Below are positions 11,463 to 23,424 of a DNA stretch of 64,000 bases, piece after piece. The notes beneath the pieces were generated by a model, which was not told the DNA's origin, did not search any database, and saw only the letters and a program-made list of their open reading frames with translations. The translations under genes were made by a program, and so were the position numbers. Numbering within the stretch: the first letter of the stretch is position 1; each line of letters opens with the position of its first letter. This stretch comes from Bedellia somnulentella (lineage: Eukaryota > Arthropoda > Insecta > Lepidoptera > Bedelliidae): positions 17,001,261 to 17,065,260 of the forward strand of contig OY755181.1 of assembly GCA_963576735.1 (NCBI GenBank), given 5' to 3'.

Positions 11463-12244
11463 TAAGGAGCCCTAATATCATACTTTTCTGTCTTTAATTT
11501 AGATATTTTATTAAAAAATCTAAAAAGAAAATGCAATATTCAAATGTACCGCGAAAACGCGACTTTAAGTAATATGGCGAATGTGGCACATATGACGTCA
11601 ATTACGCATTATACACCAATAAGCTTTGATTAAAACAAAATAGCGGTTGTTTTAATCAAAGCCAATAAGCGAAGCGATACACAATCTGTTTGTGCGCAAT
11701 TTACGTCATTATAGAAATAGCCAATTACGGTCGTTTTTAGTCACGTGACAGTTGCATCAAAAAAACCTATTTCAGAAGACGGATATTGGTAAAAAAATGC
11801 AATATTTTTATCTCGCATTATTACCAATCGCTCTAAGAAAGAAATATTAAGACTGATGAAATAAAAGAAATGTATATTCTTATATTATAACAGTAAAATA
11901 GCCAATTGCCGATTTTCGGAAATCGGGTATGATTTAAAATTAACAGATCCCGAATTAATTAATTCACTAGTTTTATTCTCCACGGGCTATAATATGCAAA
12001 TTGTGTAATGACGTTATAATATGGGACTAACAGTTATAAATAATGAAATATTTTATTCTTTTTTACTTTTTAGTTATCGCTGGACAGGTTTCTCAGTCTG
12101 CGCGACTCATTTAACGAAACAATGTTGCGAGGTCATTTGCCGGTTAATTAAGTGAGGAGGCTTTTACTCCTCTTAAAGCCGCGTGAATTTGACCAACAGT
12201 GACGAGCATCGAGCCTGAGTGTATAACGGCATTGTCTTTAGTAC
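11463..12244. other. Intergenic DNA with one strong hairpin
   Basis: Apart from the hairpin at 11623-11662 I see only AT-rich sequence. Confidence 0.5.
11623..11662. repeat. Perfect 16-bp hairpin, 8-nt loop
   Basis: GCTTTGATTAAAACAA at 11623-11638 and its exact reverse complement at 11647-11662. Confidence 0.9.
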
Positions 12245-12489
12245 ATACATAAATACATATGCTCACGGCTATAAATCCTTAGAAGGGGTAGCCAGAGCTA
12301 AGGAGTAAGAAATTCCTCAACCACTTTAGGACGATGAGTGGGGAAAATATGGTTGATTAGGGTTGTTGGTAATGGTTCTCCAACCGCATCGCACAAAAAT
12401 CCATTGAACAGCCTCAATATCTAGTCGTCTCTTACGTCCACCCTAGGGAAGAAATAAGGTAGGGCTATTCTAAGCCGATACTACACAGC
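12245..12489 (-). mobile_element. R240 element
   Basis: Full-length with minor substitutions; both ends recognisable. Confidence 0.8.
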
Positions 12490-12661
12490 AGGGCACGCTT
12501 AAGTACTGCCCTGTATTTTATGTACGGTGCAAGTCCATCATAATTTTATTGGTGCAGTTTCTTTCTGCATTGCATGACTATATTTTACTGGACATTGTAC
12601 AGCTTCGGGTAGAATTTTTTACGTAGAATTGTTAACGAAGGCTATACGGTATTATATATAC

Positions 12662-12855
12662 GGTATATTGTAGGTCAGGTACGGAGGCGACTTAGGTGTT
12701 GGAGCTTTTTAAGTGATTTCTGGGCGATACGGTTGGAGACCCATCAGCAACAACCTTTATTTTCTCTACCCAACTTCCAAAGTGGCTGAGAAATGATTAT
12801 TCTGAATTCTTGGCTAGTACTATTCGGGATTTATATCAGTGAGTATGTATGTAAA
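12662..12855 (+). mobile_element. R240 element, 5' part missing
   Basis: GGAGGCGACTTAGGTGTTGG ... GTGAGTATGTATGTA. Confidence 0.65.
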
Positions 12856-12882
12856 TTGTATAATGATGTTAGAGATTAGTAA

Positions 12883-13144
12883 TTTGCTGTGTAGTGTCGG
12901 CTTAGAATAGCACTACCCCATTTCTTCCGGTGGGTGTACGTAAGAGGCGACTAACGGTATTGGGGCTTTTAAGGGATTTTTGGGCGATGCGGTTGGAGAC
13001 CCATCACCAACAACCTTTATTTTACCATCTTTTCCCCACTCAACTTTCCAAACGTGGCTGGAGTTTCGAAGGAATTTCGAATTCCTTAGCTCTGGCTACC
13101 CCTTCTAGGGATTTCTAGCCGTGAGTATATGTATGTATGTATGT
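12883..13144 (+). mobile_element. R240 element
   Basis: Subfamily A, full-length. 10-bp duplication AGATTAGTAA at 12873-12882 and 13145-13154. Confidence 0.9.
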
Positions 13145-13992
13145 AGATTAGTAACAAAATAAAAGCTTTAAAGAAAGAATTTATGTCTTTAGGACCTTCA
13201 AATAAAATATTTATTTGGGATTTAACCAGTGAGTATAAGTAAGTAAAAATATCAGTTTAATTGAACTGGTAAGAGTTAAAAAGATAAATAAATCCCACCA
13301 AAAACATTAAATGTAAAAAAATGCCAAGTCTCTCGATGCAGTCTTTCCATCGTAAAAAGTTTTGAGATCTCATAGAAGCCAAGTCCTATTCAAAATATTT
13401 CGTAGTTATAAATCAACATTTAGTAATTGTATCAATAGTTTTCTTTATATTATAATTATTGTAACTTGGCAATGAGCACAAGAAGAAACAAATAAAACGG
13501 CATATTTGGAGGAGTTGAAAGTTACACACACCGCATGCGTAAACAGTAATATCACAAAATTAATTTTCTTTTGGTTTATCCGTGTCGTCCCAACCGAATT
13601 TCGGCAACGGCAGTTAGTCTTAGTGCACTCTCGATTCATTTACTTTCATAAAGCGATGGCCCGTAAGGTATTCTTAATTATTGTATTGGAGCATGTAGTC
13701 GGTAGTGACCATCATGATTCACACATAACAAATAATCTGATCACTGGTCTCGTCAGTAACATTTGCACATAATTCCAGGCAGCAAGCAGCTTTTAATTTG
13801 TGCTCTTTGCCAAGTCACTATAATTATAATATAAAGAAAACTATTGATACAATTACTAAATGTTGATTTATAACTACGAAATATTTTGAATAGGACTTGG
13901 CTTCTATGAGATCTCAAAACTTTTTACGATGGAAAGACTGCATCGAGAGACTTGGCATTTTTTTACATTTAATGTTTTTGGTGGGATCTCAT

Positions 13993-14202
13993 TTATTTTT
14001 TGTAAGTGTATTTCTTTCTTTTACTTTTAGGTGACCTCACAATTTCTTGGACGTCAGCTACTGCTTTGCTTAGAACCCATTCTCTATCTCTATCTCTTTT
14101 GTTTCTTCTCTGAGGCTTCGTTACTTCTAAGGTAGACAAGTCTGGGCGATATATACTTCGGAGTCGATTATATTCAGTAAACATAGACTTATAGACTTGC
14201 AT
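13993..14202 (-). CDS. Short conserved ORF of unknown function in the composite element
   Basis: Minus-strand frame with EYNRLRSIYRPDLSTLEVTK then PQRRNKRDRDREWVLSKA, ending KSKRKKYTYKK and a stop. Copy B (about 24907-24695) keeps the frame over the shared ~60 residues with different sequence before it (a SIKAQETAIAEYNR stretch). The charged, lysine/arginine-rich end is unlike a transposase I know. It may be a captured host exon. No start codon can be trusted. Confidence 0.3.
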   Translation of the reverse strand: MQVYKSMFTEYNRLRSIYRPDLSTLEVTKPQRRNKRDRDREWVLSKAVADVQEIVRSPKSKRKKYTYKK

Positions 14203-14210
14203 GTCATCCC

Positions 14211-14708
14211 AATTCGGTATGCAAAGTTTTTTTTTTGTATTTATTAAATATTTTTATTCGATACCAAACACGAAAATAAAAAAACCGATTTAAACATTTT
14301 TCATTTAAAATGAGTAATTGCAAAGTTATGATTTTTTAAAGATTGTTCAACTTTTGTACTTAATGACGTCATCGATCGAAAATATCACGTAGCGACATGC
14401 AAATAAAGCGAAATGTTTAGTAAAAATTTTGCTAATTGCAAAATACTTCACGAATTAGTGATCCAAAATGAAATTATTACGATATTATACTAAACAAACC
14501 TATGATTTTCGATGTTTTATTAATAAACTGCAAGAACGAAGGTCTTTGACATAACGCTGAAGGTCAAATACTGTTACAGTTTTTTGCTAAAATAACGGTC
14601 ATCTTAGCTCTGTTTGATTTTATTTCAAGAAAATATGTTTTAAAAACATAGTATCTCGAAATGGTTTCGTAATCAGCATCACTTTTGTAAAACTTTGCAT
14701 ACCGAATT
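14211..14708. mobile_element. ~498-bp insertion with terminal inverted repeats
   Basis: Ends AATTCGGTATGCAAAGTTTT and, inverted, AAACTTTGCATACCGAATT (14690-14708). Absent from copy B of the host element. Non-coding, so a MITE-like DNA element. Confidence 0.65.
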
Positions 14709-15924
14709 CTCCACTACATAATGGACGACAGCACGCCTAATATCGTTTGACGACTGAAAACTCCCATACATGCTGTATGACAACGAATGAAATAAACACG
14801 ACCCATCTCCAGGAATAGAGATGAACGTGTGGACAAAGGTCGCCATTTATGTACAATATTTCACGTTCCATTACACTATATTTACAATTACTTCTATTAC
14901 AATAGGGCTTAAACTTATATATATATGCAAACTAAATAGAACTAAACTAACTAACAAATAACTAACTAAATAAATGTATATCTACTAACTTACAAACTAT
15001 AACTAAACTAAACTAAATAACACGTAAAGTTCTCCGAATATCAATTATCACTACAATATTTTTTAGTTTCGAAATGGGTTTTCATAGACAGATGGCGCTA
15101 TCAAATGAAAATTATCGAATTATTTTGAAGTACTACTTACTCGTACATTGCGCTTTGTAACGAAACCATAGCGCGATTCAGACAGGTACAACGCCATCTA
15201 TCGAGCGCGCATACAATATTTATCGCAATACAATGGAGTTTTAGCTTTATTAATTTAATGAACTTTATGTATTAATTTGTATTAATGATAGTCTATGTAT
15301 TACATTTATATTATTCTTTTCTATTCTATGTATGTATTCATCCAATTGAATAGGTACTTGAACAACGAACAAAGTTAACAATGCAGTCAAAATCCATACA
15401 TAATGTTCTTGCCAAACCGCAAATATAAAATTATTTTCTATGGCATATACCTAATTTTTTTATGTTTTTATAATTTTTCCTTTATATGTGGCTAATGACC
15501 TATCTTGGTGCAAAATTTGAAGTTTCTAAGTCTGCTAGAAGTACCTTAGATTTTTGATGATCTGTCAGTGAGTCAGTGAGTGACAAAATGGTGTAACTTT
15601 GATCGACCGTAACTCCTAAACTATTAATTAATTTGGCGTGTAATTTCGAACTTAAGCTTGTTCTAATGCCTAATATTATTCACCGAAAACCTAAACTCCT
15701 AGCTTTGTCCACGTCGAAGATAAAGGGGGGGCGAAACAGCCGCGAACCGCTTCGAGAAAAGATGGTACGGCCGTGCCCGTTTTGCTCGAGACTTGGCAGG
15801 GGCACTGCCGTGCCCCCAGATATGACTAAGATAACGACATGTAGAGCCAGTATGAGTAGTGTCTTAGTAAAAAAAGGCAAGATGTTTAAAGACCACATTG
15901 TTGACGTTTTTAAAAATACCATGT

Positions 15925-16035
15925 TCGAGAAGAGTTATTAACGTGAACGAATCATGCGATATTTGTCAGGATCGTGCGGAGTGGTGATCAATATACTCTG
16001 CCTATCCCAATAGAGATAAAGAGCTTGAATATAAG
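15925..16035 (+). mobile_element. Decayed RTE-like LINE 3' fragment
   Basis: GTCAGGATCGTGCGGAGTGG and CTCTGCCTATCCCAATAGAG mark the family; no tail remains. Confidence 0.5.
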
Positions 16036-16591
16036 AAAATTAGTAAAACGAATAATTAACGCGGATGCTAAGGACTAGTAGCAGTAACTTATAAAATAAT
16101 CCAACCAGCACAGTGGTCTCGGGTCAAGGTCCCGGGTTCAAAAAACGGTAATAGTTTCCACATGCCTCTTGCCATGCAAGTATCTATAAACTCGTTATCT
16201 CACCAACATCGCCGATTAAAACTAGCTTCCGATCAACGAAATGCATAGTGAGAATATGTAAACTAATCACATTCAGATATGCCTCAACCGGTTCACCTTA
16301 AACCATATCAAACCATATTTTTCTTTAGTTTCTTACATCAACAACATCGAACTACTTGTGTCCTATTATACTGTAATTAATTAAATTGTGAGTGGATAAA
16401 ATTGTGCGTATTTGAGTGCCTGGATTGGACAAGTTTGCAAAATGAATAGGACAGCACGGAAAAGGTATTAAGCGCATGTTTCTTTTATATATGGAGTAAA
16501 AATATCATTGCATTGGTATGTTTATTATGCATACTTGTGACCCACGTGTTTACTTGAGATAAATTTATGTTTTTTTAAGCTATGATTTAAA

Positions 16592-16845
16592 AATAGAGAG
16601 GATGGATGATAAGAAATTGGTAAAAGGGATCTATAGAGCTAGTGTGGAAGGTAATGTTAGTAGAGGATGACCACGGAGAACACACTTGGACCAAATTGAG
16701 AGTGTGCTCAAAAAGGCTGGCGCCCGAAGTATGAACGAAGCATGTATGAGAAGATTGACGGATGTTAACGAATCTATAGAGGTTTGTCAGGATCCTACGA
16801 AGTGGCGATCGATAGTCTCTGCCTATCCCAAAGGAAACTATGGCG
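16592..16845 (+). mobile_element. RTE-like LINE 3' fragment
   Basis: Encodes a diverged terminal peptide (DQIESVLKKAGARSM ... KWRSIVSAYPKGN), with a TGA at about 16667 where other copies keep an open frame. The tail is replaced by other sequence after 16845. Confidence 0.7.
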
Positions 16846-17057
16846 TTATGTTTCTTAACATAAACTCACGCCATGTTAGGGTTTTTAGTGAGTCCAAATT
16901 TGAACGACAAACAAACTAAATAGTAATGTCGAGTCTTCTGTTGTGTCGCAAGGTGCTTGTTAGATAAAGAAATGATAAGAAAGTTCTTAACACAATTTTT
17001 GGACATGCATGTGGCATAATCATATGTTTTTGATTGTATATCTAGTTTTATTGTATA

Positions 17058-17466
17058 CTAGCTGAACCAGCAAACGTTGTTTTGCCATAAACATTATTTC
17101 TAGGGAATTTGGAGACTGTGTTAGAGCGCACCCTACTGCGGACTCACTCGCACATAGCAGCGTCTCACTCATTTTCCTATATCGCGGAGTGTAAATGTTT
17201 TTCGAGTTAAGCACAGATACAAATTATAAGTTGGTACACAACAGGGTGTACTGGCAAGTATATCTTTGCTGTTTCCACAAGACGATAAAGTAAAAATAAA
17301 ATGTAAGGAGTGTACAACCATTATCTCTTAGGGGTATAAAATAGTTACAAATCTATTCTCAGACCTACCGAATGTGTAGGCAAAATTTCATTTATAATCG
17401 GTTGAGCCGTTTCGGAGGAGGAATTCGGTGACCAAACACTGTGACACGTGAATTTTATATATTAGA
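17058..17466 (-). mobile_element. Short Helitron-type element
   Basis: On the minus strand it runs from TC at 17466-17465 (TCTAATATATAAAATTCACG) to CTAG at 17061-17058, with A and T outside. Contains GGTTGAGCCGTTTCGGAGGA on the plus strand and AGCAAACGTTGTTTTGCC near the CTAG end. 409 bp, no coding. Confidence 0.65.
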
Positions 17467-17499
17467 TTAGTTTTGTACATTCGTAAGACATAATGACCT

Positions 17500-18170
17500 C
17501 ACCTAATATAACGAATGTTACCTTAATATACGGAGCCAGAGGTGAGGAAGTACCTTTTCTCAACCACTTTTGGAATTTGAAAGGGGGAAAGATGGTGGAA
17601 AAATCCTTTATGATATGTATCCAACCACATCGCTAAACGATCTATGAGTATGAGAGATACATATTTTCGCAGCTATATATCCAAAAGAGGGGTAGCCAAA
17701 CAATCAGAATAGTGCATTCCTCAGGCATTTTTAGATGTTTTGTAAAATAACGGATGAAATCACCCAACAATCCAATTGTAATTAAGAGATTCAAAATATT
17801 TCATATTTTGTATTTACAAAATTCTTATGATATTATAAGAAAGTTAATGACCTTATAGTATAACGGGTGTTGTATAAGGAAGTGCCTTTTATCAGCCAGT
17901 TCTGGACGTTGAAGGGGGGAAAGATGATGGCAGCATTGGTTGTGTTAAGATACATATGCAACCACATCGTCAAACGATCTAAGAGTATGAGAGATACATC
18001 TTTTTGCAGCTACCATGCTACATATCCAAGCCGAGGGGTAGCCAGGAGTTCAGAATAGTATTTAATTAATATGTGTTAGATGTGCAATATGTCTTTCTAT
18101 TCTATTCTATATTCCTCAGCCACCTTTGGATGTTTTGTGATATAAAGGATAATATCGCCTAACAATCACT
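17500..18170 (-). repeat. Two diverged tandem units of an R240-like repeat
   Basis: The block with GGGGAAAGATG, CAACCACATCG and AACGATCTATGAGTATGAGA at 17520-17765 recurs at about 17860-18165. CCTCAGCCACC and GGGTAGCCA show distant relation to R240. Older and longer than the other copies. Confidence 0.5.
18083..18112 (+). mobile_element. Very short 3' LINE end with (TTCTA)n tail
   Basis: Only the last ~30 nt (GATGTGCAATATGTCTTTC plus TATTCTATTCTA) of the same type of LINE end as at 45403-45585, dropped into a decayed R240-like copy. Confidence 0.5.
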
Positions 18171-18478
18171 TAAAGACGAGAAACAATATTATTATGATAA
18201 TAATTGAATCTGTTAATCGGAGATAAAATATGGATAAAATAGATCGTCTTAGAAGTTTTTTACATGACAAATTTTTAGACTATTTGTGAATAGATAAAAT
18301 GTTTTAATATGCATAGATGTTCTGATAATGCTTGAATTTTATTAAACAAATTGTAGATACATTCAACTGGTTTTGGACAGTGACTTTAGGTATGATTTCA
18401 AAAATACACTAGTTTCACCAATATTTTTTCTTCAGATACAGCATTAGCTATATTTAACATTCTTATTTATTATCCTAA

Positions 18479-19825
18479 AACATTGCACCAAACATTACGG
18501 TCCTAAATAATGATTCGCTTCGTCTCCTTGGAGCCCCTCTAAACGAAAATTCTCTACCAGGTTTTATTCAAGACAAAATTTCAAATTTCAACCAATATTC
18601 GGAGCGTTTACAATCTATTAATCCCCATTTGGCCTATACAATTATAAAATATTATTTGTTCGTCCCCAAATTCACATATTTTTTAAGATGTTGCGACACT
18701 TCGAGGCTTGTTTCGGCTTTAAATGATTTAGACATTATTATACGAGATACGTTAAGCAAAATTCTAAATTGTAAATTTGATAACAATAACTGGGATCAGG
18801 CTACCCTACCAGTTCGGTTTGGAGGTTTGGGCGTACGCAAACCATCTGACGTGGCTTTACCAGCTTTCTTGTCATCAGTACATTCTACAATTGATCTATA
18901 CAAAAAAATTGTCAGTCCCTCTCTAGGTGACACAGAGATCAGTAGAATGGACGATGCCAAGACTGCTTGGATTGCATTGCTTGGTCCAGATTCGAGTGTT
19001 CCGACAAACATGGCTTCTCAGAGGTCTTGGGATGACATTCTGTGCGGGCGGATTCAATTAAACCTCTTGAACTCTGCTTCCGATCCTGCACAGCGTGCTC
19101 GTCTCATGGCCTCTATGGAGCCTGAGTCGGGATACTGGTTGAATGCATTACCTTCTGAGGCGATTGGTACGTTACTGGACAGGTCGACTTTTTGTTTGGG
19201 AGTATGTTTGAGAGTTGGTGCCAAAATCAATGAAATTCATCGTTGTCGTTGTGGAGTACAGGTTGACCAATGGGGCCACCACGGACTTTCATGCCCCCGC
19301 AGTGCAGGTCGCCTATCACGACATGCTGCCTTAAATGATATCATCCGTCGGGCTCTTGTCAGCGCCCACGTGCCAGCGACCTTGGAACCTCCTGGATTAA
19401 TACGGGACGATGGCAAGAGACCTGATGGTATGACTTTGTTGCCTTGGAGAAATGGCAGGGCGCTGATATGGGATGCAACCTGTGTCGACACTCTTGCGCC
19501 TTGCCATTTATCCGGGTCGGCGGCGCGTGCAGGTACTGCTGCTGCCAACGCCGAGAGTTTCAAACGGCGTAAATACTCAGTATTAATAAATGACTATCAT
19601 TTCATACCTTTCGCCGTTGAAACTCTCGGCCCGTGGGGCAACGAGGCGCGGCTGTTCTTTAAAGAACTGTCCGTTCGCCTTGTGGAAGTGTGTGGTGATC
19701 CCAGAGCTGGCAGCTACCTCGGCCAACGCATTAGCTTGGCCATCCAAAGAGGAAATGCTGCTAGCATATTGGGCACGTTACCCTACACCGACAACGATGA
19801 ATTTCACGAAATTTTTCGTTTGTAA
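18479..19825 (+). pseudogene. 3' half of a non-LTR retrotransposon ORF with restriction-like endonuclease domain
   Basis: Open from just after a TAA at 18476 to the TAA at 19823-19825, without a proper ATG (the frame runs upstream of a TTG at 18629). The first part (LRLLGAPL, then INPHLAYTIIKYYL and PVRFGGLGVR) is typical of the end of a LINE reverse transcriptase and its thumb. Counting from 18629, residues 206-222 hold Cys, Cys, His-His and Cys (RCRCG...GHHGLSC). Next come RH at 231-232, the pair P-D at 265-266 (GKRPDG) and D-A-T at 282-284: the zinc-knuckle plus PD-(D/E)xK layout of C-terminal restriction-like endonucleases. Such elements normally insert site-specifically or in repeats. 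The clade (R4/Hero/Utopia-like or other) cannot be settled here. 5'-truncated; otherwise intact. Confidence 0.75.
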
Positions 19826-19927
19826 TATATATATATTTAGTTTTAATTGATTTTTTATACCATGATTGTAAATATTTGTAATTTGTTATTTGAATAAACC
19901 TCCTAAAACATGTTCTATCTATTTATA

Positions 19928-19932
<5 letters not shown>

Positions 19933-19978
<46 letters not shown>
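19933..19978. repeat. (AT)n microsatellite
   Basis: Uninterrupted AT dinucleotide run of about 46 bp at the 3' side of the RLE-type LINE. Confidence 0.9.
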
Positions 19979-19980
<2 letters not shown>

Positions 19981-20316
19981 TCACAAATAAGCCTCAAAAA
20001 GAGGAATTCCGAACTTGTGTATAAAAATAAGAATGTGTCTTGGTTTGTTACTCACTTTCCTCTACAATAATATTTTTTTAAGAATAAGGGAATGATTTGG
20101 TAAATACGTAACTAAATTACTAAATTAATGGAAACATAATTTTAAAGTCTAGCTGTAAATTAATCTACTTTTTTCATTACCTAATCATCGTCTAATGGGT
20201 ATCTTTGGTTCTATACTTCTAAGTATTTCAAGTCAATCGATTAGTTAAACACGCAAAAACAATCCCAATTTAAGTAGCATTGCCGTTTGAGGCAGTTTTC
20301 TCTTAGATTTATTTAG

Positions 20317-20555
20317 CTGTGTAGTGTCGGCTTAGAATAGCACTACCCCATTTCTTCCGGTGGGTGTACGTAAGAGGCGACTAACGGTATTGGGGCTTTT
20401 AAGGAATTTTTGGGCGATGCGGTTGGAGACCCATCACCAACAACCTTTATTCTACCATCTTTTCCCCACTCAACTTCCAAAATTGGCTGAGAAATTTCAA
20501 ATTTCTCAGCTCTGGCTACCCTTTTTAGGGATTTATAGCCGTGAGTATATGTATG
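20317..20555 (+). mobile_element. R240 element
   Basis: Subfamily A. 8-bp duplication TTATTTAG at 20309-20316 and 20556-20563. Confidence 0.9.
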
Positions 20556-20639
20556 TTATTTAGGGCTTTGGCATTGAAGAATCTGCCAACAGTTGTAACA
20601 TTTCAAAATTGATTAAGATTACGCAGGACTTCGAGTACT

Positions 20640-20962
20640 AAGAATATGCCTATGTACATTGATTGATTGATAAAACATCACGTGATATAGTCACCAGGTT
20701 GTCTGAGAACCCAGGAGAACCCACGTTTTGCTTCGACAATGTAGTTCAGGTGACACGCCGCTCACCGTTTTGTAGGAATGCACTGTCACATGATTTAGGA
20801 CAATTTATTCATGTGCTTCACGATGGTTTTCCTAATCATTAACAATCAAGATAAATTAACCACACACATGACAAATAAAAGACAAATAGGTGTGTGCCCG
20901 TTCCAGGACTTGAACCGACGCCTGTCTGCATGATAGGCGGCTGTTACACCCGCTGAGCTATG
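20640..20962 (-). mobile_element. TS1 SINE, 3' end missing
   Basis: Minus-strand head with A box (ATAGCTCAGCGGG) and B box (GGTTCAAGTCC) at 20962-20900; the body runs to about 20640. Confidence 0.7.
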
Positions 20963-21156
20963 GAATAAGAAATTCCTTAGCCATTTTTAGAAGACGAGTG
21001 GGGAAAAGATTGTAAAGTAAATGTTTTTAGTGATGGGCCTTAACTAAAACTGCATCGCCCAAAATGACTTAAAAGCCCCAAAACCCTTAGCCGCTTCTTA
21101 CAAACACCCACGGGATAAAATGGGATAGTGCTATTTTGAGCCGAGACTACACAGCA
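20963..21156 (-). mobile_element. R240 element, tail missing
   Basis: Abuts the TS1 head; runs from GGAATAAGAAATTCC to GAGACTACACAGCA. Confidence 0.7.
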
Positions 21157-21287
21157 CTATAATTTATGGATAGGGTATCTGAGACATGTCAATGACATAT
21201 TTAATGTTGAATTGAAAATGTCTGTCTGACTGAGTTCGCCAGGCAGGCCTTTAATTTTTTTTTTTACTGTTTTTAGTTTTGCCATTA

Positions 21288-21440
21288 TTTGAATGTTTTT
21301 GACATGAAAACCTCATGTGGGGATTATTACTAATAAATAAAAGATGAATAAAGGAAAGAAAAATTTCGACACCGCCAGGGTTCGAACCCGCGACACACGC
21401 GCGGGTATACGCCCCCGTTCGCTCTATGCCATTGTCATGA
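21288..21440 (-). mobile_element. tRNA-like element, partial
   Basis: TTTGAATGTTTTTGACATGA end, AAAGGAAAGAAAAATTTCGA leader, then a tRNA-like unit with an altered D arm. Confidence 0.6.
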
Positions 21441-21786
21441 AAAATAAAGAAAGCATAGCTGGTATTGTTCCTTCTGGCAAACTCGGCAAACTGCACAGAG
21501 TTTAAAACATTTATGACATACATGTGACGTCACTCAAGGGAGGCTACTTGTTGTCGATTCTGTGAGGGCAAATCTATATGATAAATAAACAATTTATATC
21601 GAACAGGTTTTACAACTTTAATTTCCTTGCATGAATCTACACATATACCTTATCTCACGACTACAAAATAATCAGTCAGAAGCTTAAGCTTCGAAATATA
21701 TAGTAGAAATATATATAAATATATATAGATATATATATATATATATAAGTAATTCCTTGGCCATTTCTGCAAGTTGAGCTGGGCAA

Positions 21787-22036
21787 ATACATACATACAT
21801 ACATATACTCACGGCTATAAATCCCTAGAGGGGTAGCCAGAGCTAAGGAATTAGAAATTCCTCAACCACTTTTGGAAAATTATGTGGGGAAAGATTTTTA
21901 AATAAAGGTTGTTGGTGATGGGTCTCCAACCGCATCAAACAAAAATCTCTTAAAAGTCCCAATACCGTTAGTCGCCTTTTACGTACACCCACCGGAAGAA
22001 ATGGGGGTGTGCTATTCTAAACCGACACTACACAGC
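21787..22036 (-). mobile_element. R240 element
   Basis: Full-length subfamily A with a (CATA)n tail. Confidence 0.85.
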
Positions 22037-22037
22037 A

Positions 22038-22115
22038 TCTGGGAAAGCACTGGGAAAATATGGTTAGGTATATAAGTGATTGGTGGTGATGGGTTTCCAA
22101 CCAAATCGCTTTAAA
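22038..22115 (-). mobile_element. R240 fragment
   Basis: Only the middle (GGTGATGGGTTTCCAACC) remains, directly beside a full copy. Confidence 0.45.
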
Positions 22116-22257
22116 CGATGGCACTCAATAGCACAATACCAAATAGTGCATTTCTAAGGTGCACTACATACAACCTCTTAAAAAGTCACAAAAAACTAAC
22201 GCCATCAGTTATCATTGAGGTAGACAGGGTCTGTCCACATTTTTTATGATCTAGACA

Positions 22258-22398
22258 AAAAACCCATCACCAAAAACCTTTATTTTGCCATCTTTTCCTC
22301 ACTTACTTTCCAAAAGTGGCTGAGGAATTTCTAATTCCTTAGCTCTGGCTACCCCATCTAGGAATTTATAGCCATGAGTATATGTATGCATGTATGTA
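22258..22398 (+). mobile_element. R240 element, 3' half
   Basis: CCCATCACCAAAAACC through the TATG tail. Confidence 0.75.
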
Positions 22399-22560
22399 CA
22401 AATATGTAATGCATCTTTCGCATTCAACAACTTTCGCTTTTGGCTCTCGCTTACTGAATGTGTTTTTTGTGCAAAAACGTCTGCCGTTATTAACCCACAA
22501 CGATAAAAGGACGAGGTTCTTATTAATGAATGTATTTTACATGCAAATTTTAAAATTATT

Positions 22561-22817
22561 GCCGTGTAGTGCCGGCTTACAATTTCGCTACCCCATTCTA
22601 CCCACGGGTGTTGTAAGAGGCGACTAAGGGTATTGGGGCTTTTTATTGGATTTTTGGGCGATGCGGTTGGAGACCCATCACCAAAAACCTTTATTTTTAC
22701 TATCTTTTCCCCACTCATCTTCCAAAAGTGGCTGAGGAATTTATAGTTCCTTAGCTCTGCCTACCCCTTCTAGGGAAATATAGCCGTGAGTATGTGTGTG
22801 TATGTATGTATATGTAT
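22561..22817 (+). mobile_element. R240 element
   Basis: Subfamily B, full-length (GCCGTGTAGTGCCGGC start). Confidence 0.85.
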
Positions 22818-23004
22818 GTTATATTCAATGGGAAGTTTTTTTTTCTTAGTGTTAGTTTTTAAAAATTATAATATTAATTAATTAAATTGGCTCTGCTAAC
22901 CAAGCTCTGTTAAACCCTTATAAAATTTGACTTGCATGAAGATCATTGTTATCTATTTGTTTTATTTACTCCTTGGTTAGTGCTTGTTACTTAGCCATTG
23001 TTTG

Positions 23005-23090
23005 TTTTTGCCCTATCACCTTTCAAATATGGCTGAGGAGTTTCTATCTCTGAAGCTCTGGCTACCCCTTTTAGAGATTTAAAGCCGTTA
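23005..23090 (+). mobile_element. R240 3' fragment
   Basis: TATGGCTGAGGAGTTTC ... TAAAGCCG, no tail. Confidence 0.6.
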
Positions 23091-23424
23091 TTTTTTATTT
23101 TCTAAAATGTTACCTTTACTCATTACTATTAAGGGTTCCTCTTTATCAAAGTACATTTTATTTCTTTTTTAATCAACATTACCATACGGTATTATACATG
23201 AGATATCTCTCTCTCATATGACTAACTTATTCATCTACAAATGACTACATCAGGTCAAGTTCAGTAGGACAAAGCGTCATCGTACAGCAGTACCGAGTTA
23301 CATGTCGGTCATTGCATACAAATATGGTAGTATGGGCGATCTGATTGCATTGATAAGGTTATGAGCCGGTGTTTACGAATCTAGATGTTTTGTCTAAGAT
23401 ATGAGGAAAAGTTGTCGGTTTGGG

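Larger units (their letters stand above)
13297..15822. mobile_element. Composite repeat element, copy A
   Basis: Shares ~2 kb with 23996-26096, beginning CCCACCAAAAACATTAAATG and ending GGGGCACTGCCGTGCCCCC, a perfect 7-bp hairpin. The left ~690 bp is a fold-back with ~195-bp inverted arms (13297-13492 and 13797-13986). Copy A carries an extra ~498-bp insertion (14211-14708). No transposase recognised; class unknown (the terminal GC hairpin is somewhat Helitron-like but no CTRR end follows). Confidence 0.75.
18470..19990 (+). mobile_element. 5'-truncated LINE with RLE domain plus 3' UTR
   Basis: Covers the ORF above and about 95 bp of AT-rich 3' sequence with AATAAA near 19893, followed by an (AT)n run at 19933-19978. 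No target duplication was recognised. Confidence 0.6.
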
